Positions 42,403 through 51,674 of a stretch of 64,000 bases of DNA are shown here, piece after piece. Below the pieces are notes generated by a model. It worked only from the letters and a program-made list of their open reading frames with translations. It ran no database searches and was not told the DNA's origin. The stretch lies in NCBI RefSeq assembly GCF_000494755.1, contig NC_022657.1, forward strand, positions 4,874,001 through 4,938,000. The letters are read 5' to 3'. Numbering within the stretch: position 1 is the stretch's first letter; each line of letters begins with the position of its first letter. Both the position numbers and the translations under genes were made by a program. The stretch is from Amorphoplanes friuliensis DSM 7358 (GTDB taxonomy: Bacteria; Actinomycetota; Actinomycetes; Mycobacteriales; Micromonosporaceae).

Positions 42403-43293
42403 GTGCCCGCTCCGCCGAGGCGGGGCCGGGCCGGCGCCCAGGAAGCCCCAACATCACCGAAGTTGGGGCTGGCTGGAATCGCAACGGCCCAACATCGCCG
42501 AAGTCGGGCCGAACCCGCCCCACGAAGCCCCAACACCGGCGAAGCCGGCCCCAACCCGGACCGCAAAGCCCAACTTCAAGGAAGTGGGGGCTGACCGTAT
42601 CCGCGAAGGCACGGCCCCGCCGAGGCTCGGGCCGGCCGGGGACCAGGAAGGCCCAACTTCACCGAAGTCGGCCCCAACCCAGGCCGGGAAGGCCCAACAT
42701 CAAGGAAGTTGGGGCTGACCGCATCCGCGAAGGCACGGCCCCGCCGAGGCTCGGGCCGGCCGGGGACCAGGAAGGCCCAACTTCACCGAAGTCGGCCCCA
42801 ACCCAGGCCGGGAAGGCCCAACATCAAGGAAGTTGGGCCTGACCGCATCCGCGAAGGCACGGCCCCGCCGAGGCTCGGGCCGGCCGGGGACCAGGAAGGC
42901 CCAACTTCACCGAAGTCGGCCCCAACCCAGGCCGGGAAGGCCCAACATCAAGGAAGTTGGGCCTAACCGCATCCGCGAAGGCACGGCCCCGCCGAGGCTC
43001 GGGCCGGCCGGGGACCAGGAAGGCCCAACTTCACCGAAGTCGGCCCCAACCCAGGCCGGGAAGGCCCAACATCAAGGAAGTCGGCCCCACCCCAGGCCGC
43101 GAAGGCCCGACTTCAAGGAAGTTGGGCCTGACCGTGTTCGCGAAGGCCCAACATCAACGAAGTCGGGCCCACCCCAGCCCACAAAGCCCCGACATCAACG
43201 AAGTCGGGCCCACCCCAGTCCGTGAAGGCCCGACATCAACGAAGTCGGGCCCACCCCAGTCCGTGAAGGCCCGACTTCAAGGAAGTTGGGCGT
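42403..43293. repeat. Hairpin repeat array, 41-bp period (about 23 units including the terminator)
   Basis: The stretch between ugd and the next gene is filled by a dyad of about 24 bp with core CCCAAC-TTC or ATC-(3 nt)-GAAGT-YGGG, repeated with a 17-bp conserved spacer (CCAGNCCGNGAAG-like). Starts are at 42446, 42487, 42528, 42568, 42651, 42692, 42775, 42816, 42899, 42940, 43023, 43064, 43105, 43146, 43187, 43228 and 43269; more diverged GC-only dyads (GCCCCGCCGAGGCTCGGGCC) fill the 83-bp gaps. Steps are almost all exactly 41 bp. Arms carry compensating changes (AAC/GTT versus GAC/GTC), which points to selection for pairing. It lies between convergent genes. Confidence 0.9.
42592..43087. repeat. 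Four tandem copies of a 124-bp higher-order unit
   Basis: Copies start at 42592, 42716, 42840 and 42964 and are nearly identical; each holds three hairpins of the 41-bp array (one GC-only, one ending TCGGCCCC, one ending GTTGGG). The near identity indicates recent duplication by slippage or unequal exchange, whereas the flanking single units are older and more diverged. Confidence 0.9.
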
Positions 43294-43309
43294 GAGCGGG
43301 GCCGTCGTC

Positions 43310-43780
43310 TCAGTTCGGCAGGTGGCCCACGGCCAGCGCGGCCACCACAGCAGCCGCGAACGCCTCGCGGTCCCGGGCGGAACAGCCCCGAAGCGTCGCG
43401 GCGTCGATAGCCGCCGCCCACACCCGGCGCAGCTCGTCCGCCGCCAGCGCCGGGACCGGCGTGTCCGGGACCCCGGCCAGATCAGCCAAGCGCGGCCGCC
43501 AGAAGCGCTGCACCAGCGTCGACAACCGTCCACGCCCGGCAGGGAAGACCGGCTCCTCCGCCGGCGCCACCACCGTCCCGGCGACGAAGCCGAGCACGAA
43601 GGGCGCCCACGCGTTCACCTGGTCGGCGGGGATGCCGGCCTCCCGGCCGTCGAGGGTCCACGGGTCGACCCGGTACGCCTCCAGGACCGAAGCGACGTAC
43701 GGCAGTTCGCCGGGCGCCAGGGCGGCCAGGACCTGCCGGACGACGTCCGCACCAGTTCGCGGGAATACGTCGTCGTCCAC
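43310..43780 (-). CDS. Hypothetical helical protein
   Basis: A 156-residue soluble protein that I do not recognise. It is rich in Ala, Val, Pro and Arg and predicted all-helical (VVRQVLAALAPGELPYVASV, then EAFAAAVVAALAVGHLPN). No signal peptide or motif is seen. The start is GTG 43780. It faces the hairpin array, its stop lying 17 bases from the last unit. Codon bias supports a real gene, and homologues in related genomes would be needed to say more. Confidence 0.6.
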   Translation of the reverse strand: MDDDVFPRTGADVVRQVLAALAPGELPYVASVLEAYRVDPWTLDGREAGIPADQVNAWAPFVLGFVAGTVVAPAEEPVFPAGRGRLSTLVQRFWRPRLADLAGVPDTPVPALAADELRRVWAAAIDAATLRGCSARDREAFAAAVVAALAVGHLPN

Positions 43781-43865
43781 AGTCGCACGCCCTCTCGTTC
43801 GCCTGCCACGACCCTAGGCGGGGATGTCCGGGATCGACCATTGCGTCACGCGAACGGATGAGGGG

Positions 43866-45125
<1,260 letters not shown>

Positions 45126-45204
45126 GTCGGCTCCCTGTTCGCTGATGTTCGCGGGGCCAGCGTGGCAACGGAACGGCAGCCCGGGAAGGGTCACGATGAA
45201 CACC

Positions 45205-45236
45205 TTGACCCGTACCCGGGGGTGCGGGTTTAGGGT
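45205..45236 (+). promoter_or_regulatory. MerR-type promoter/operator of the MerR-peroxiredoxin gene
   Basis: TTGACC (45205-45210) and TAGGGT (45231-45236) are separated by 20 bp, and the spacer region holds a near-perfect dyad CCCGTACCC-GG-GGGTGCGGG (45209-45228, one mismatch pair). The ATG at 45243 follows the -10 by six bases, so the transcript should be leaderless. The over-long spacer with central dyad is the classical MerR arrangement and implies autoregulation. Confidence 0.7.
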
Positions 45237-45242
45237 CGCGGG

Positions 45243-46166
45243 ATGCGGGTGGGGGAACTGGCGCGGCGGACCGGGACGACGATCCGGGCGCTGCGCTACT
45301 ACGAGACGGCGGGCCTCGTCGTGCCCCGGCGGCTCGGCAACGGGTACCGCGAGTACGACCCGATCGCGGTGCGTCTGGTCGCGCAGATCCGGGAGCTGAC
45401 GGCGCTCGGGCTCAGTGTCGAGGAGACCCGCCCGTTCGTCGAGTCGATCGCGGACGGCGCAGACGACGCCGACGTGTGTGCGGCGGCGCTGGCCACGTAC
45501 AGGAGCACCATCACGGGCCTGCAGGAACGCATCGGGAGGCTGACCGCTCAGCGGGAGGCCCTCGATGCCCGGCTCGACGCGGCCGCGGGCCGCGTCACGA
45601 CCGGCGGCGCGGTGACCGGGAGGGACCCGGCCGGCCTGACCGGCACCCGGCTGCCGTCCCTGCGCTTCCACGGCACGGACGGGCGGCCGGTCGAGCTGAG
45701 TGCCCTGGGTCCGGGTCGCAGCATCATCTTCGTGTACCCCCTGACGGGCCGCCCCGGCGTCGACCTGCCCAACGGCCTGCTGGAGATCCCCGGCGCCCGC
45801 GGTGGCACCGAGCAGGCGGCGTGGTTCCGCGACCACCACGCCGAGCTGCGGCGCGCCGGAGCGGCCCGCGTCTACGGCCTGTCCGCGCAGTCGTCGGGGT
45901 ACCAGCGCGAGCTCGTGCACCGGCTCCGGCTGCCGTACCCGCTGATCCCCGATCCCCGGCTGACGCTGGCCGAGGATCCGGGGCTGCCGACGTTCACCGC
46001 GGGTGACATGACGCTCTACGAACGCCTGACGCTGGTGGCGGCCGACGACGTGATCGAGCACGTGTTCCACCCGATCGCCGAGCCCGCCTCGCACCCCCGG
46101 CAGGTGCTGCGCTGGCTGACCCGGCGCGCACACTTCGCCCTCGACCGTGCCGGGACGGGCCGCTGA
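45243..46166 (+). CDS. MerR regulator fused to a cysteine-less peroxiredoxin domain
   Basis: A 307-residue fusion. Residues 1-70 are a MerR winged helix (MRVGELARRTGTTIRALRYY, YREYDPIAVRLVAQ), 75-115 the dimer helix with the only Cys (DADVCAAAL), and 135-295 an AhpC/TSA-type peroxiredoxin fold (LPSLRFHGTDGRPVELSALG, IIFVYPLTGRPGVDLP, VYGLSAQSSGYQRELVHRLR). Where active relatives have GARGCTPEAC the sequence is GARGGTEQAA, so peroxidatic and neighbouring cysteines are Gly and Ala. The domain should therefore sense or bind rather than reduce peroxides. Promoter elements upstream are of MerR type. Confidence 0.88.
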   Translation: MRVGELARRTGTTIRALRYYETAGLVVPRRLGNGYREYDPIAVRLVAQIRELTALGLSVEETRPFVESIADGADDADVCAAALATYRSTITGLQERIGRLTAQREALDARLDAAAGRVTTGGAVTGRDPAGLTGTRLPSLRFHGTDGRPVELSALGPGRSIIFVYPLTGRPGVDLPNGLLEIPGARGGTEQAAWFRDHHAELRRAGAARVYGLSAQSSGYQRELVHRLRLPYPLIPDPRLTLAEDPGLPTFTAGDMTLYERLTLVAADDVIEHVFHPIAEPASHPRQVLRWLTRRAHFALDRAGTGR

Positions 46167-46167
46167 T

Positions 46168-47346
46168 GTGACACTCACAGCGATGCCCTCCATCGACCAC
46201 AGCCCCGTTCCGTGGCGTACCGCCGTGAAGATCGCGACCGGCGCCGCCACTCCCCTGCCGCCCTCGGTGGTCCCGTCGAGCGAGGCCACCGGCCGGGTGC
46301 TCGCCGCACCGGTCCTGGCCCGCGGCGATCTGCCCGGCTTCGACGCCTCGGCGATGGACGGTTACGCCGTGGCCGGCCGCGGGCCCTGGCGGGTGCTCGG
46401 CCAGGTGTACGCGGGCGGCCCGGTGTGGCCCGCGCCGCTCGGCGCCGGTGAGGCGGTCGAGATCATGACGGGTGCGGTCGTGCCTGCGGGAACTGTCGCC
46501 GTGCTGCCGTACGAGACCGCCGACCTGAACGCTGCGGGCCCGGGGCCGAAGGCGCACATCCGCCGGGCCGGCGAGGATGCCCGGGCGGGTGACGAGCTGC
46601 TGCCCGCCGGGCGGCTGGTGACGCCGGCGGTGGCCGGGCTGCTCGCCCAGGCCGGGGCGGACTCCGTGACGGTCCACGGCCGGCCCACGGTACGGCTGGT
46701 CGTCACGGGTGATGAGCTGGTCACGGCCGGGGTGCCGGGGCCCGGACAGGTCCGTGACGTGTTCACGCCGATGGTGTCGGCGCTGGTGGCCGCGGCCGGT
46801 GGGGTCGTCACCGACGCGGTGCTGATCGGCGACGAGCCCGAGCTCCTGGCCGCCGCCCTCACCACGGCCGACGCGGACGTGGTCGTGGTGACGGGCTCGT
46901 CGTCGGCGGGCGCCGCGGACCACCTGCACGGTGTCCTGAACGGCATCGGCGCGCGCCGGCTCGTGGACCAGGTCGCGTGCCGCCCGGGACGCCCGCAGTT
47001 GCTGGCCGAGCTGCCGGGTACGCGCTGGGTCGTGGGGCTGCCGGGCAACCCGTTCGCGGGTCTGGTCGCCTGCGTGACCGTGCTCGGGCCACTGCTCCAC
47101 GGTCTGAGCGGGCGGGCCGCCCCCGATCTGATCCGGCTCCCGGTCACCGGCGACCTGCGCCCGGCCCCGGGTGTCACCCGGCTCGTCCCGGTACGGCTGG
47201 CCGGCGACCACGCGCTGGTCGTGCCCGGCGGACGTCCCGCCAGCCTGCGGGGCGCAGCCCTCGCCGACGCCCTCGCGGTGCTGGAGGACGGCTGGACCAC
47301 CGGCATCCCGGCCGACCTGATCCCCCTGAACGGGCTGAACTCGTGA
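46168..47346 (+). CDS. moeA: Molybdopterin molybdenumtransferase (MoeA-like)
   Basis: A 392-residue MoeA-family protein, which inserts molybdate into adenylylated molybdopterin. Present: FDASAMDGYAVAG, GAVVPAGTVAVLPYE, VVTGDELV, and the MoCF domain with VVVTGSSSAGAADHLH (usual TGG-S-G-D, here TGSSS) and VVGLPGNPFAGLVA. The deviations from the TGG motif suggest a diverged paralogue, yet the fold is complete. GTG 46168 lies one base after the merR stop; ATG 46183 is an alternative. It overlaps the methyltransferase gene. A molybdenum hydroxylase is encoded 10 kb away. Confidence 0.85.
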   Translation: MTLTAMPSIDHSPVPWRTAVKIATGAATPLPPSVVPSSEATGRVLAAPVLARGDLPGFDASAMDGYAVAGRGPWRVLGQVYAGGPVWPAPLGAGEAVEIMTGAVVPAGTVAVLPYETADLNAAGPGPKAHIRRAGEDARAGDELLPAGRLVTPAVAGLLAQAGADSVTVHGRPTVRLVVTGDELVTAGVPGPGQVRDVFTPMVSALVAAAGGVVTDAVLIGDEPELLAAALTTADADVVVVTGSSSAGAADHLHGVLNGIGARRLVDQVACRPGRPQLLAELPGTRWVVGLPGNPFAGLVACVTVLGPLLHGLSGRAAPDLIRLPVTGDLRPAPGVTRLVPVRLAGDHALVVPGGRPASLRGAALADALAVLEDGWTTGIPADLIPLNGLNS

Positions 47347-47945
47347 GCCGGCAGCGGTCCCGCAGCGAATCGCAGGAGTTCTTCGCGGCCCGGGCGGCCA
47401 CCTGGGACACCAAGTTCGGCAGCGACCTGCCGGCCTATGCCGCGGCGGTTGCCGAAGCGGGGCTGCGCGCCGGCGCGGTGGTCGCCGACGTGGGCTGCGG
47501 CACCGGGCGTGCCCTTCCGGCGCTGCGAGCGGCGGCCGGGCCGGACGGCGTTGTGCTCGGGCTCGACCTCACACCGCAGATGCTCGCGGTGGCCGCACCC
47601 CGCGCTCGCGAGCACGGCGCCCACCTGGTCGAGGCCGACGCCCTGAGCCTGCCGATCGCCGGCGGGCGCCTCGACGCCGTCTTCGCGGCCGGCCTCCTCA
47701 CCCACCTGCCCGACACGGACGGCGGGCTGCGCGAGCTCGCCCGCGTTACCCGGACCGGCGGCACCCTCGTGCTGTTCCACCCGATCGGCCGGGCCGCCCT
47801 CGCCGCCCGCCACGGCCACACCCTGCGCCCCGACGAGCCCCTGGCCGAACAACCCCTGCGGGAGGCGGCCGGCCGGACCGGCTGGGCCCTGACCCGGTAC
47901 GCCGACGCGGACGACCGCTTCCTCGCGATCGCGGCCCGCCAGTAG
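47343..47945 (+). CDS. Class I SAM-dependent methyltransferase
   Basis: A 200-residue methyltransferase of the UbiE/Methyltransf_11 type: motif I VVADVGCGTGRALPAL, the acidic loop LGLDLTPQMLAVA, EADALSLPI (motif II) and LLTHLPDTDGGLRELARVTR (motif III). The GTG start at 47343 overlaps the moeA stop as GTGA. The substrate is not evident; position after moeA suggests co-expression, not a shared pathway. Confidence 0.87.
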   Translation: MSRQRSRSESQEFFAARAATWDTKFGSDLPAYAAAVAEAGLRAGAVVADVGCGTGRALPALRAAAGPDGVVLGLDLTPQMLAVAAPRAREHGAHLVEADALSLPIAGGRLDAVFAAGLLTHLPDTDGGLRELARVTRTGGTLVLFHPIGRAALAARHGHTLRPDEPLAEQPLREAAGRTGWALTRYADADDRFLAIAARQ

Positions 47946-48014
47946 GTTGTTGTTGCAGGTCACGGGCTTTTGCGGCGTTGTCGCGCAGGCGGGTCAGCGC
48001 CTACTGTCCCGGGT

Positions 48015-48953
48015 ATGAGCCACCGCCTGCGCCACGCGCTCACCCCGCACTCGCACGACTCCGCCGGCAAGGTGGACACCGCACTGGAGTCGTCGCGCGC
48101 CGGTCTGCGGGCACTGTGGATCTCACTGGCGGTGCTCGGGGCGACCGCCGCCGTGCAGGCCGTCGTGGTGGCCTCCTCCGGCTCGGTGGCCCTGCTCGGC
48201 GACACCCTCCACAACGTCGCGGACGCGCTCACGGCGGTCCCGCTCGGCGTCGCGTTCCTGCTGGGGCGGCGCGCGGCGACCCGGCGGTACACGTACGGAT
48301 TCGGACGCGCCGAGGACCTCGCCGGCATCGTGATCGTCCTGACCATCGCGGCCTCGGCGGTGTTCTCCGGGTACGAGGCGGTCCGCCGCCTCCTGGACCC
48401 CCAGGACATGACCCACATCGGGTACGTCGCACTGGCCGGAGTGGCCGGATTCGCGGGCAACGAGCTCGTAGCCCGGTACCGGATCTCGGTCGGCCGGCGC
48501 ATCGGCTCCGCGGCCCTGGTCGCCGACGGTCTGCACGCCCGTACGGACGGCTTCACCTCTCTGGCCGTGCTGCTCGGCGCCGGCGGGGCGGCACTGGGCT
48601 GGCGCTGGGCCGACCCGGTCGTCGGCCTGCTGATCACCGTGGCGATCGTGCTCGTCCTCAAGGACGCGGCCCGCGAGATCTACCGCCGGCTGATGGACGC
48701 GGTCGACCCGGCCCTGGTGGACCGGGCCGAGACCTGCCTGCGGGACACACCCGGTGTGCTCGGGGTCGGCACGGTCCGGCTGCGCTGGATCGGTCACCGC
48801 CTGCACGCCGAAACAGAGATCACGGTCGGTGCGGACCTGTCCCTCGCCGCGGCGCACGCGATCGCCGTCGACGCCGAGCACCGCCTGAGCCACGCTGTCC
48901 CCCGCCTCACCACCGCTCTCATCCACCCCGACCCCGAACACGCGCACAGCTGA
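48015..48953 (+). CDS. Cation diffusion facilitator (CzcD/ZitB-like metal efflux)
   Basis: A 312-residue CDF transporter with six membrane helices (about 33-53, 60-80, 98-118, 135-155, 165-185, 192-212) and a C-terminal cytoplasmic ferredoxin-like domain. The transport-site residues are in LLGDTLHNVADALT (helix 2, HxxxD) and LVADGLHARTDGFTSLAVLL (helix 5, HxxxD), the zinc-type arrangement. Histidines at both ends (HSHD; PDPEHAHS) may gather metal. It exports Zn or similar ions by proton exchange. Confidence 0.9.
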   Translation: MSHRLRHALTPHSHDSAGKVDTALESSRAGLRALWISLAVLGATAAVQAVVVASSGSVALLGDTLHNVADALTAVPLGVAFLLGRRAATRRYTYGFGRAEDLAGIVIVLTIAASAVFSGYEAVRRLLDPQDMTHIGYVALAGVAGFAGNELVARYRISVGRRIGSAALVADGLHARTDGFTSLAVLLGAGGAALGWRWADPVVGLLITVAIVLVLKDAAREIYRRLMDAVDPALVDRAETCLRDTPGVLGVGTVRLRWIGHRLHAETEITVGADLSLAAAHAIAVDAEHRLSHAVPRLTTALIHPDPEHAHS

Positions 48954-49018
48954 GCCCGAAAGCTGGACCTCGTCGTGGAGTCGCCGTGGGCTTCGGCGGC
49001 GCCCCCTAGGCTGGTCTG

Positions 49019-49930
49019 ATGGTGATCGGGCGGTGGCGTAAGGGCAGTGCGCTCATCGCTGTCGCCGCGGTCGGACTGTCGGGTGTCCTGGCGCTGCACC
49101 GGCTGGTGCCCGGCGCCGCCGGGACGGCGCTCGACAGCGGGCTGCCGTGGCTGGGCCTGCTCGTGCCGGCTCTGCTCGGTGTCGCCGCCCTGCGCCGGTC
49201 GACACGCACCTTTGTCGTCTGTCTGCTGCCCGCGGTGTTCTGGGCCGCGATGTTCGGGCCGGTGCTGGTCCCGCGCTCGTCCGCCGACCATCACGACCTG
49301 CGGGTGGCCACGCTCAACCTGGGCGCCGCGAATGCGAGCCCGGAGCTGGCGCTGCGCGCGGTGGTCGCCGCCGGACCCGACGTCCTGATCCTCCAGGAGC
49401 TCACCGACAGGAACCTCGCCGCGGCGCAGCGGGAGCTCGACGGCGACTGGGCCTATCACGAGGTGACGGGCACGGTCGGTCTGTGGAGCACCCTGCCGCT
49501 GTCCGAGACCGGTCCGGTCGACATCGGCATCGGCTGGACGCGGGCGCTGCGGGCGACCGTGCCCACCCCGGACGGCCCGGTCCGCGTCTACGCCGCCCAC
49601 CTGGCCTCGGCCCGGCCCGCCGCGACCGCCGAACGCGACCAGACGATCGCCGCCCTGGCCGCCGCCGTGGCCGCCGACGAGAGCCCCCGTGTCCTGGTCG
49701 CGGGAGATCTGAACACCACGACGACCGACCGGCAGTTCGACACCTTCGCACCGCTGCGCGACACCCAGCAGGAGGCCGGGGCCGGCTTCGGCTTCACCTG
49801 GCCGTCCGACCTGCCGGTGCTCCGCCCGGACCACATCCTTCAGCGCGGCATGTCGACCCAGCGCTCCTGGGTGCTCCGCGCCCCGGGCAGCGACCACCGC
49901 GCTGTCGTGGCCGAGCTCGACACCGCCTGA
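49019..49930 (+). CDS. Membrane-anchored endonuclease/exonuclease/phosphatase protein (VanJ-like)
   Basis: A 303-residue protein with three N-terminal membrane helices (~9-30, 43-58, 65-84) and an outward-facing EEP domain. Catalytic motifs: LRVATLNLGA, DVLILQELTD (metal Glu), VYAAHLASA, VAGDLNTTTTDR and SDHRAVVAEL. This architecture is that of VanJ, a Streptomyces membrane phosphatase that confers teicoplanin resistance by acting on lipid-carrier phosphates. A role in undecaprenyl-phosphate turnover is a reasonable inference. Confidence 0.85.
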   Translation: MVIGRWRKGSALIAVAAVGLSGVLALHRLVPGAAGTALDSGLPWLGLLVPALLGVAALRRSTRTFVVCLLPAVFWAAMFGPVLVPRSSADHHDLRVATLNLGAANASPELALRAVVAAGPDVLILQELTDRNLAAAQRELDGDWAYHEVTGTVGLWSTLPLSETGPVDIGIGWTRALRATVPTPDGPVRVYAAHLASARPAATAERDQTIAALAAAVAADESPRVLVAGDLNTTTTDRQFDTFAPLRDTQQEAGAGFGFTWPSDLPVLRPDHILQRGMSTQRSWVLRAPGSDHRAVVAELDTA

Positions 49931-49997
49931 GACTCGCCCGCGCCGGTCAGCGGAAGACCAGGTCAAGGCCCCGGCGGCACGTCGGCGGCGGCCGGGA

Positions 49998-51602
49998 TCA
50001 GACGCGGTAGGCCGAGACGGTCGTGCTCAGTTCGGCGGCCATGCGGGCCAGCTCGGCGGCGGTCTGCTGGGTCTCGGTCGCGCCGCTGGTGACCTGCTGG
50101 GCGGCCTGCGCGACCCCGGAGATCGTCTCGGCGATGCTGCTCGAGCCCTCGGCCGCGTGCCCGACGCTGCGGGCGATCTCGCTGGTGGTCGCGGTCTGCT
50201 CCTCCACGGCGGAGGCGATGGTCGTCGTGTAGTCGTTGATCGTGGCGATGACCTGGGCGATCTCCCGGATCGCCTCGACCGCGCCGTTGCTCTCGGCCTG
50301 GATGGCCGCGACCTGGGCGGAGATGTCCTCGGTCGCCTTGGCGGTCTCCTGGGCCAGGTCCTTGACCTCGCTGGCGACGACGGCAAAACCCTTGCCCATC
50401 TCGCCCGCGCGGGCGGCCTCGATGGTGGCGTTCAGGGCGAGCAGGTTCGTCTGCTGGGCGATGGCGGTGATCAGCTTGATGACGTCGCCGATCTGGGTGG
50501 AGGCCTTGCCCAGGCGGGCCACGCTGGTGTTCGTCGCCTCGGCGGTGCGGGCGGCGCCCGCGGCGACACCGGCCGCCTCACCGGCGTTGTCGGCGATCTC
50601 CCGGATCGACAGGCCCATCTCCTCGGCGCCGGCCGCGACGGCCTGCACGCTGTGCGAGACCTGTCCGGCCGACTCCGACACCGTGGTGACCTGCACGGAC
50701 GTTTCCTCGGCGGAGGCGGAGAGCTGGAGCGACACCGCGGAGAGCTGCTCGGAGGCCGACGCGAGGGTGTGGGAGCTGCCGGTGACCTTGCCGACGAGGT
50801 CGGCCATGGCCTGCGCGGTGTGGTTGAGCGTCCCGGCGAGCTGGGCGATCTCGTCGCGCCCGGTGACCTCCACCCGCGCGGTCAGGTCACCCTCCCCGAT
50901 CGAGGTCAGGGTACGCACACAGCGCGCCAGCGGCCCCACGATGAGCCGGGCGATCCCCGCCGCCACGACCAGGCCGATGACGGCACTGACGAGCAGCACC
51001 CCGAGCACCCACAGACGTGTGGAGTGGTAGAGGGTCTCGGCGGACGCCTCCTGCGCTGCGGCCGACGCGACGGTCTCCTCGGAGAGGGTGGACATGTCGG
51101 CGCGCAGGGCGGTCAGCTGGGTGGCCTGTTCGCCGGAGCGCACGGCGTTGAGCCGCTGGGTGTCCCCGGCGGCGGGCAGCAGCCGGTCCTGGACGAAGCT
51201 CAGATATCCGGCCCACTTCGTCTGGAAGGACGTGATCGCGGCCGTCTCGCCGGCGCCGATCGGGAACGTCCGGTATTGGGCGGTGGTCTGCGCGACCTGG
51301 TCCTCGGCGGTCTTCAGCGCGGTCGCGGCACTCGCGCGTTCGGCGTCGGTCGCGGCCAGGAGGTAGTCGTCGGCGGCCAGCCAGGTCCGGTTCACCGCAC
51401 TGCGCAGTTCTCCTATGGTGTTGAGCTCGAGGCTGTGCCCGTACACCGTCTTGACCTGGTCGTTGGTCCTGTCGAGGCTGGTGAGGGCGTAGAGGCCGTC
51501 GGCGACGCTGAAGGTGGCGATGACGGCCACCGCGATCATGATCTTGGTGCCGACCCGCCGGTCGGTCAGCACTCGGAGCACGCCGGGGTCCGCCACTCCC
51601 AT
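49998..51602 (-). CDS. Methyl-accepting chemotaxis protein
   Basis: A 534-residue chemoreceptor. Membrane helices at ~20-42 and ~195-217 enclose a four-helix-bundle sensor; HAMP follows (RLIVGPLARCVRTLTSIGEG, DLTARVEVTGRDEI), then a long helical signalling domain with the conserved hairpin tip IAQQTNLLALNATIEAARAG and EMGKGFAVVASEVKDLAQET. It reports a ligand to CheA/CheW, implying flagellar motility somewhere in the life cycle, as in actinobacteria with motile spores. The ATG at 51602 is 72 bases from the divergent GGDEF-EAL gene. Confidence 0.92.
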   Translation of the reverse strand: MGVADPGVLRVLTDRRVGTKIMIAVAVIATFSVADGLYALTSLDRTNDQVKTVYGHSLELNTIGELRSAVNRTWLAADDYLLAATDAERASAATALKTAEDQVAQTTAQYRTFPIGAGETAAITSFQTKWAGYLSFVQDRLLPAAGDTQRLNAVRSGEQATQLTALRADMSTLSEETVASAAAQEASAETLYHSTRLWVLGVLLVSAVIGLVVAAGIARLIVGPLARCVRTLTSIGEGDLTARVEVTGRDEIAQLAGTLNHTAQAMADLVGKVTGSSHTLASASEQLSAVSLQLSASAEETSVQVTTVSESAGQVSHSVQAVAAGAEEMGLSIREIADNAGEAAGVAAGAARTAEATNTSVARLGKASTQIGDVIKLITAIAQQTNLLALNATIEAARAGEMGKGFAVVASEVKDLAQETAKATEDISAQVAAIQAESNGAVEAIREIAQVIATINDYTTTIASAVEEQTATTSEIARSVGHAAEGSSSIAETISGVAQAAQQVTSGATETQQTAAELARMAAELSTTVSAYRV

Positions 51603-51674
51603 AGGAAACCACCAGGCGACCCGCAAAACGTCCGGAATGCTTCAGACCGATGGTGGCGGGACCGATGTACGGAC

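Noticed and set aside
42403..43293. CRISPR array (regular repeats and spacers)
   Set aside because: Both the 24-bp dyads and the 17-bp intervals are conserved among units, spacers are too short and not unique, and no cas genes are nearby.
42213..43295. Repeat-containing proteins read through the hairpin array
   Set aside because: The open frames exist only because the GC-rich repeats lack stops; the 124-bp period shifts frame, there are no ribosome sites, and codon bias is absent.
45126..46289. Upstream extension of the enolase frame
   Set aside because: It runs antisense to the MerR-peroxiredoxin gene and lies beyond the ATG at 45125, which has a good ribosome site.
50157..51674. Forward open frame joining into the GGDEF-EAL gene
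   Set aside because: This part is antisense to the chemoreceptor gene; real coding of the GGDEF-EAL protein starts at the GTG at 51675.
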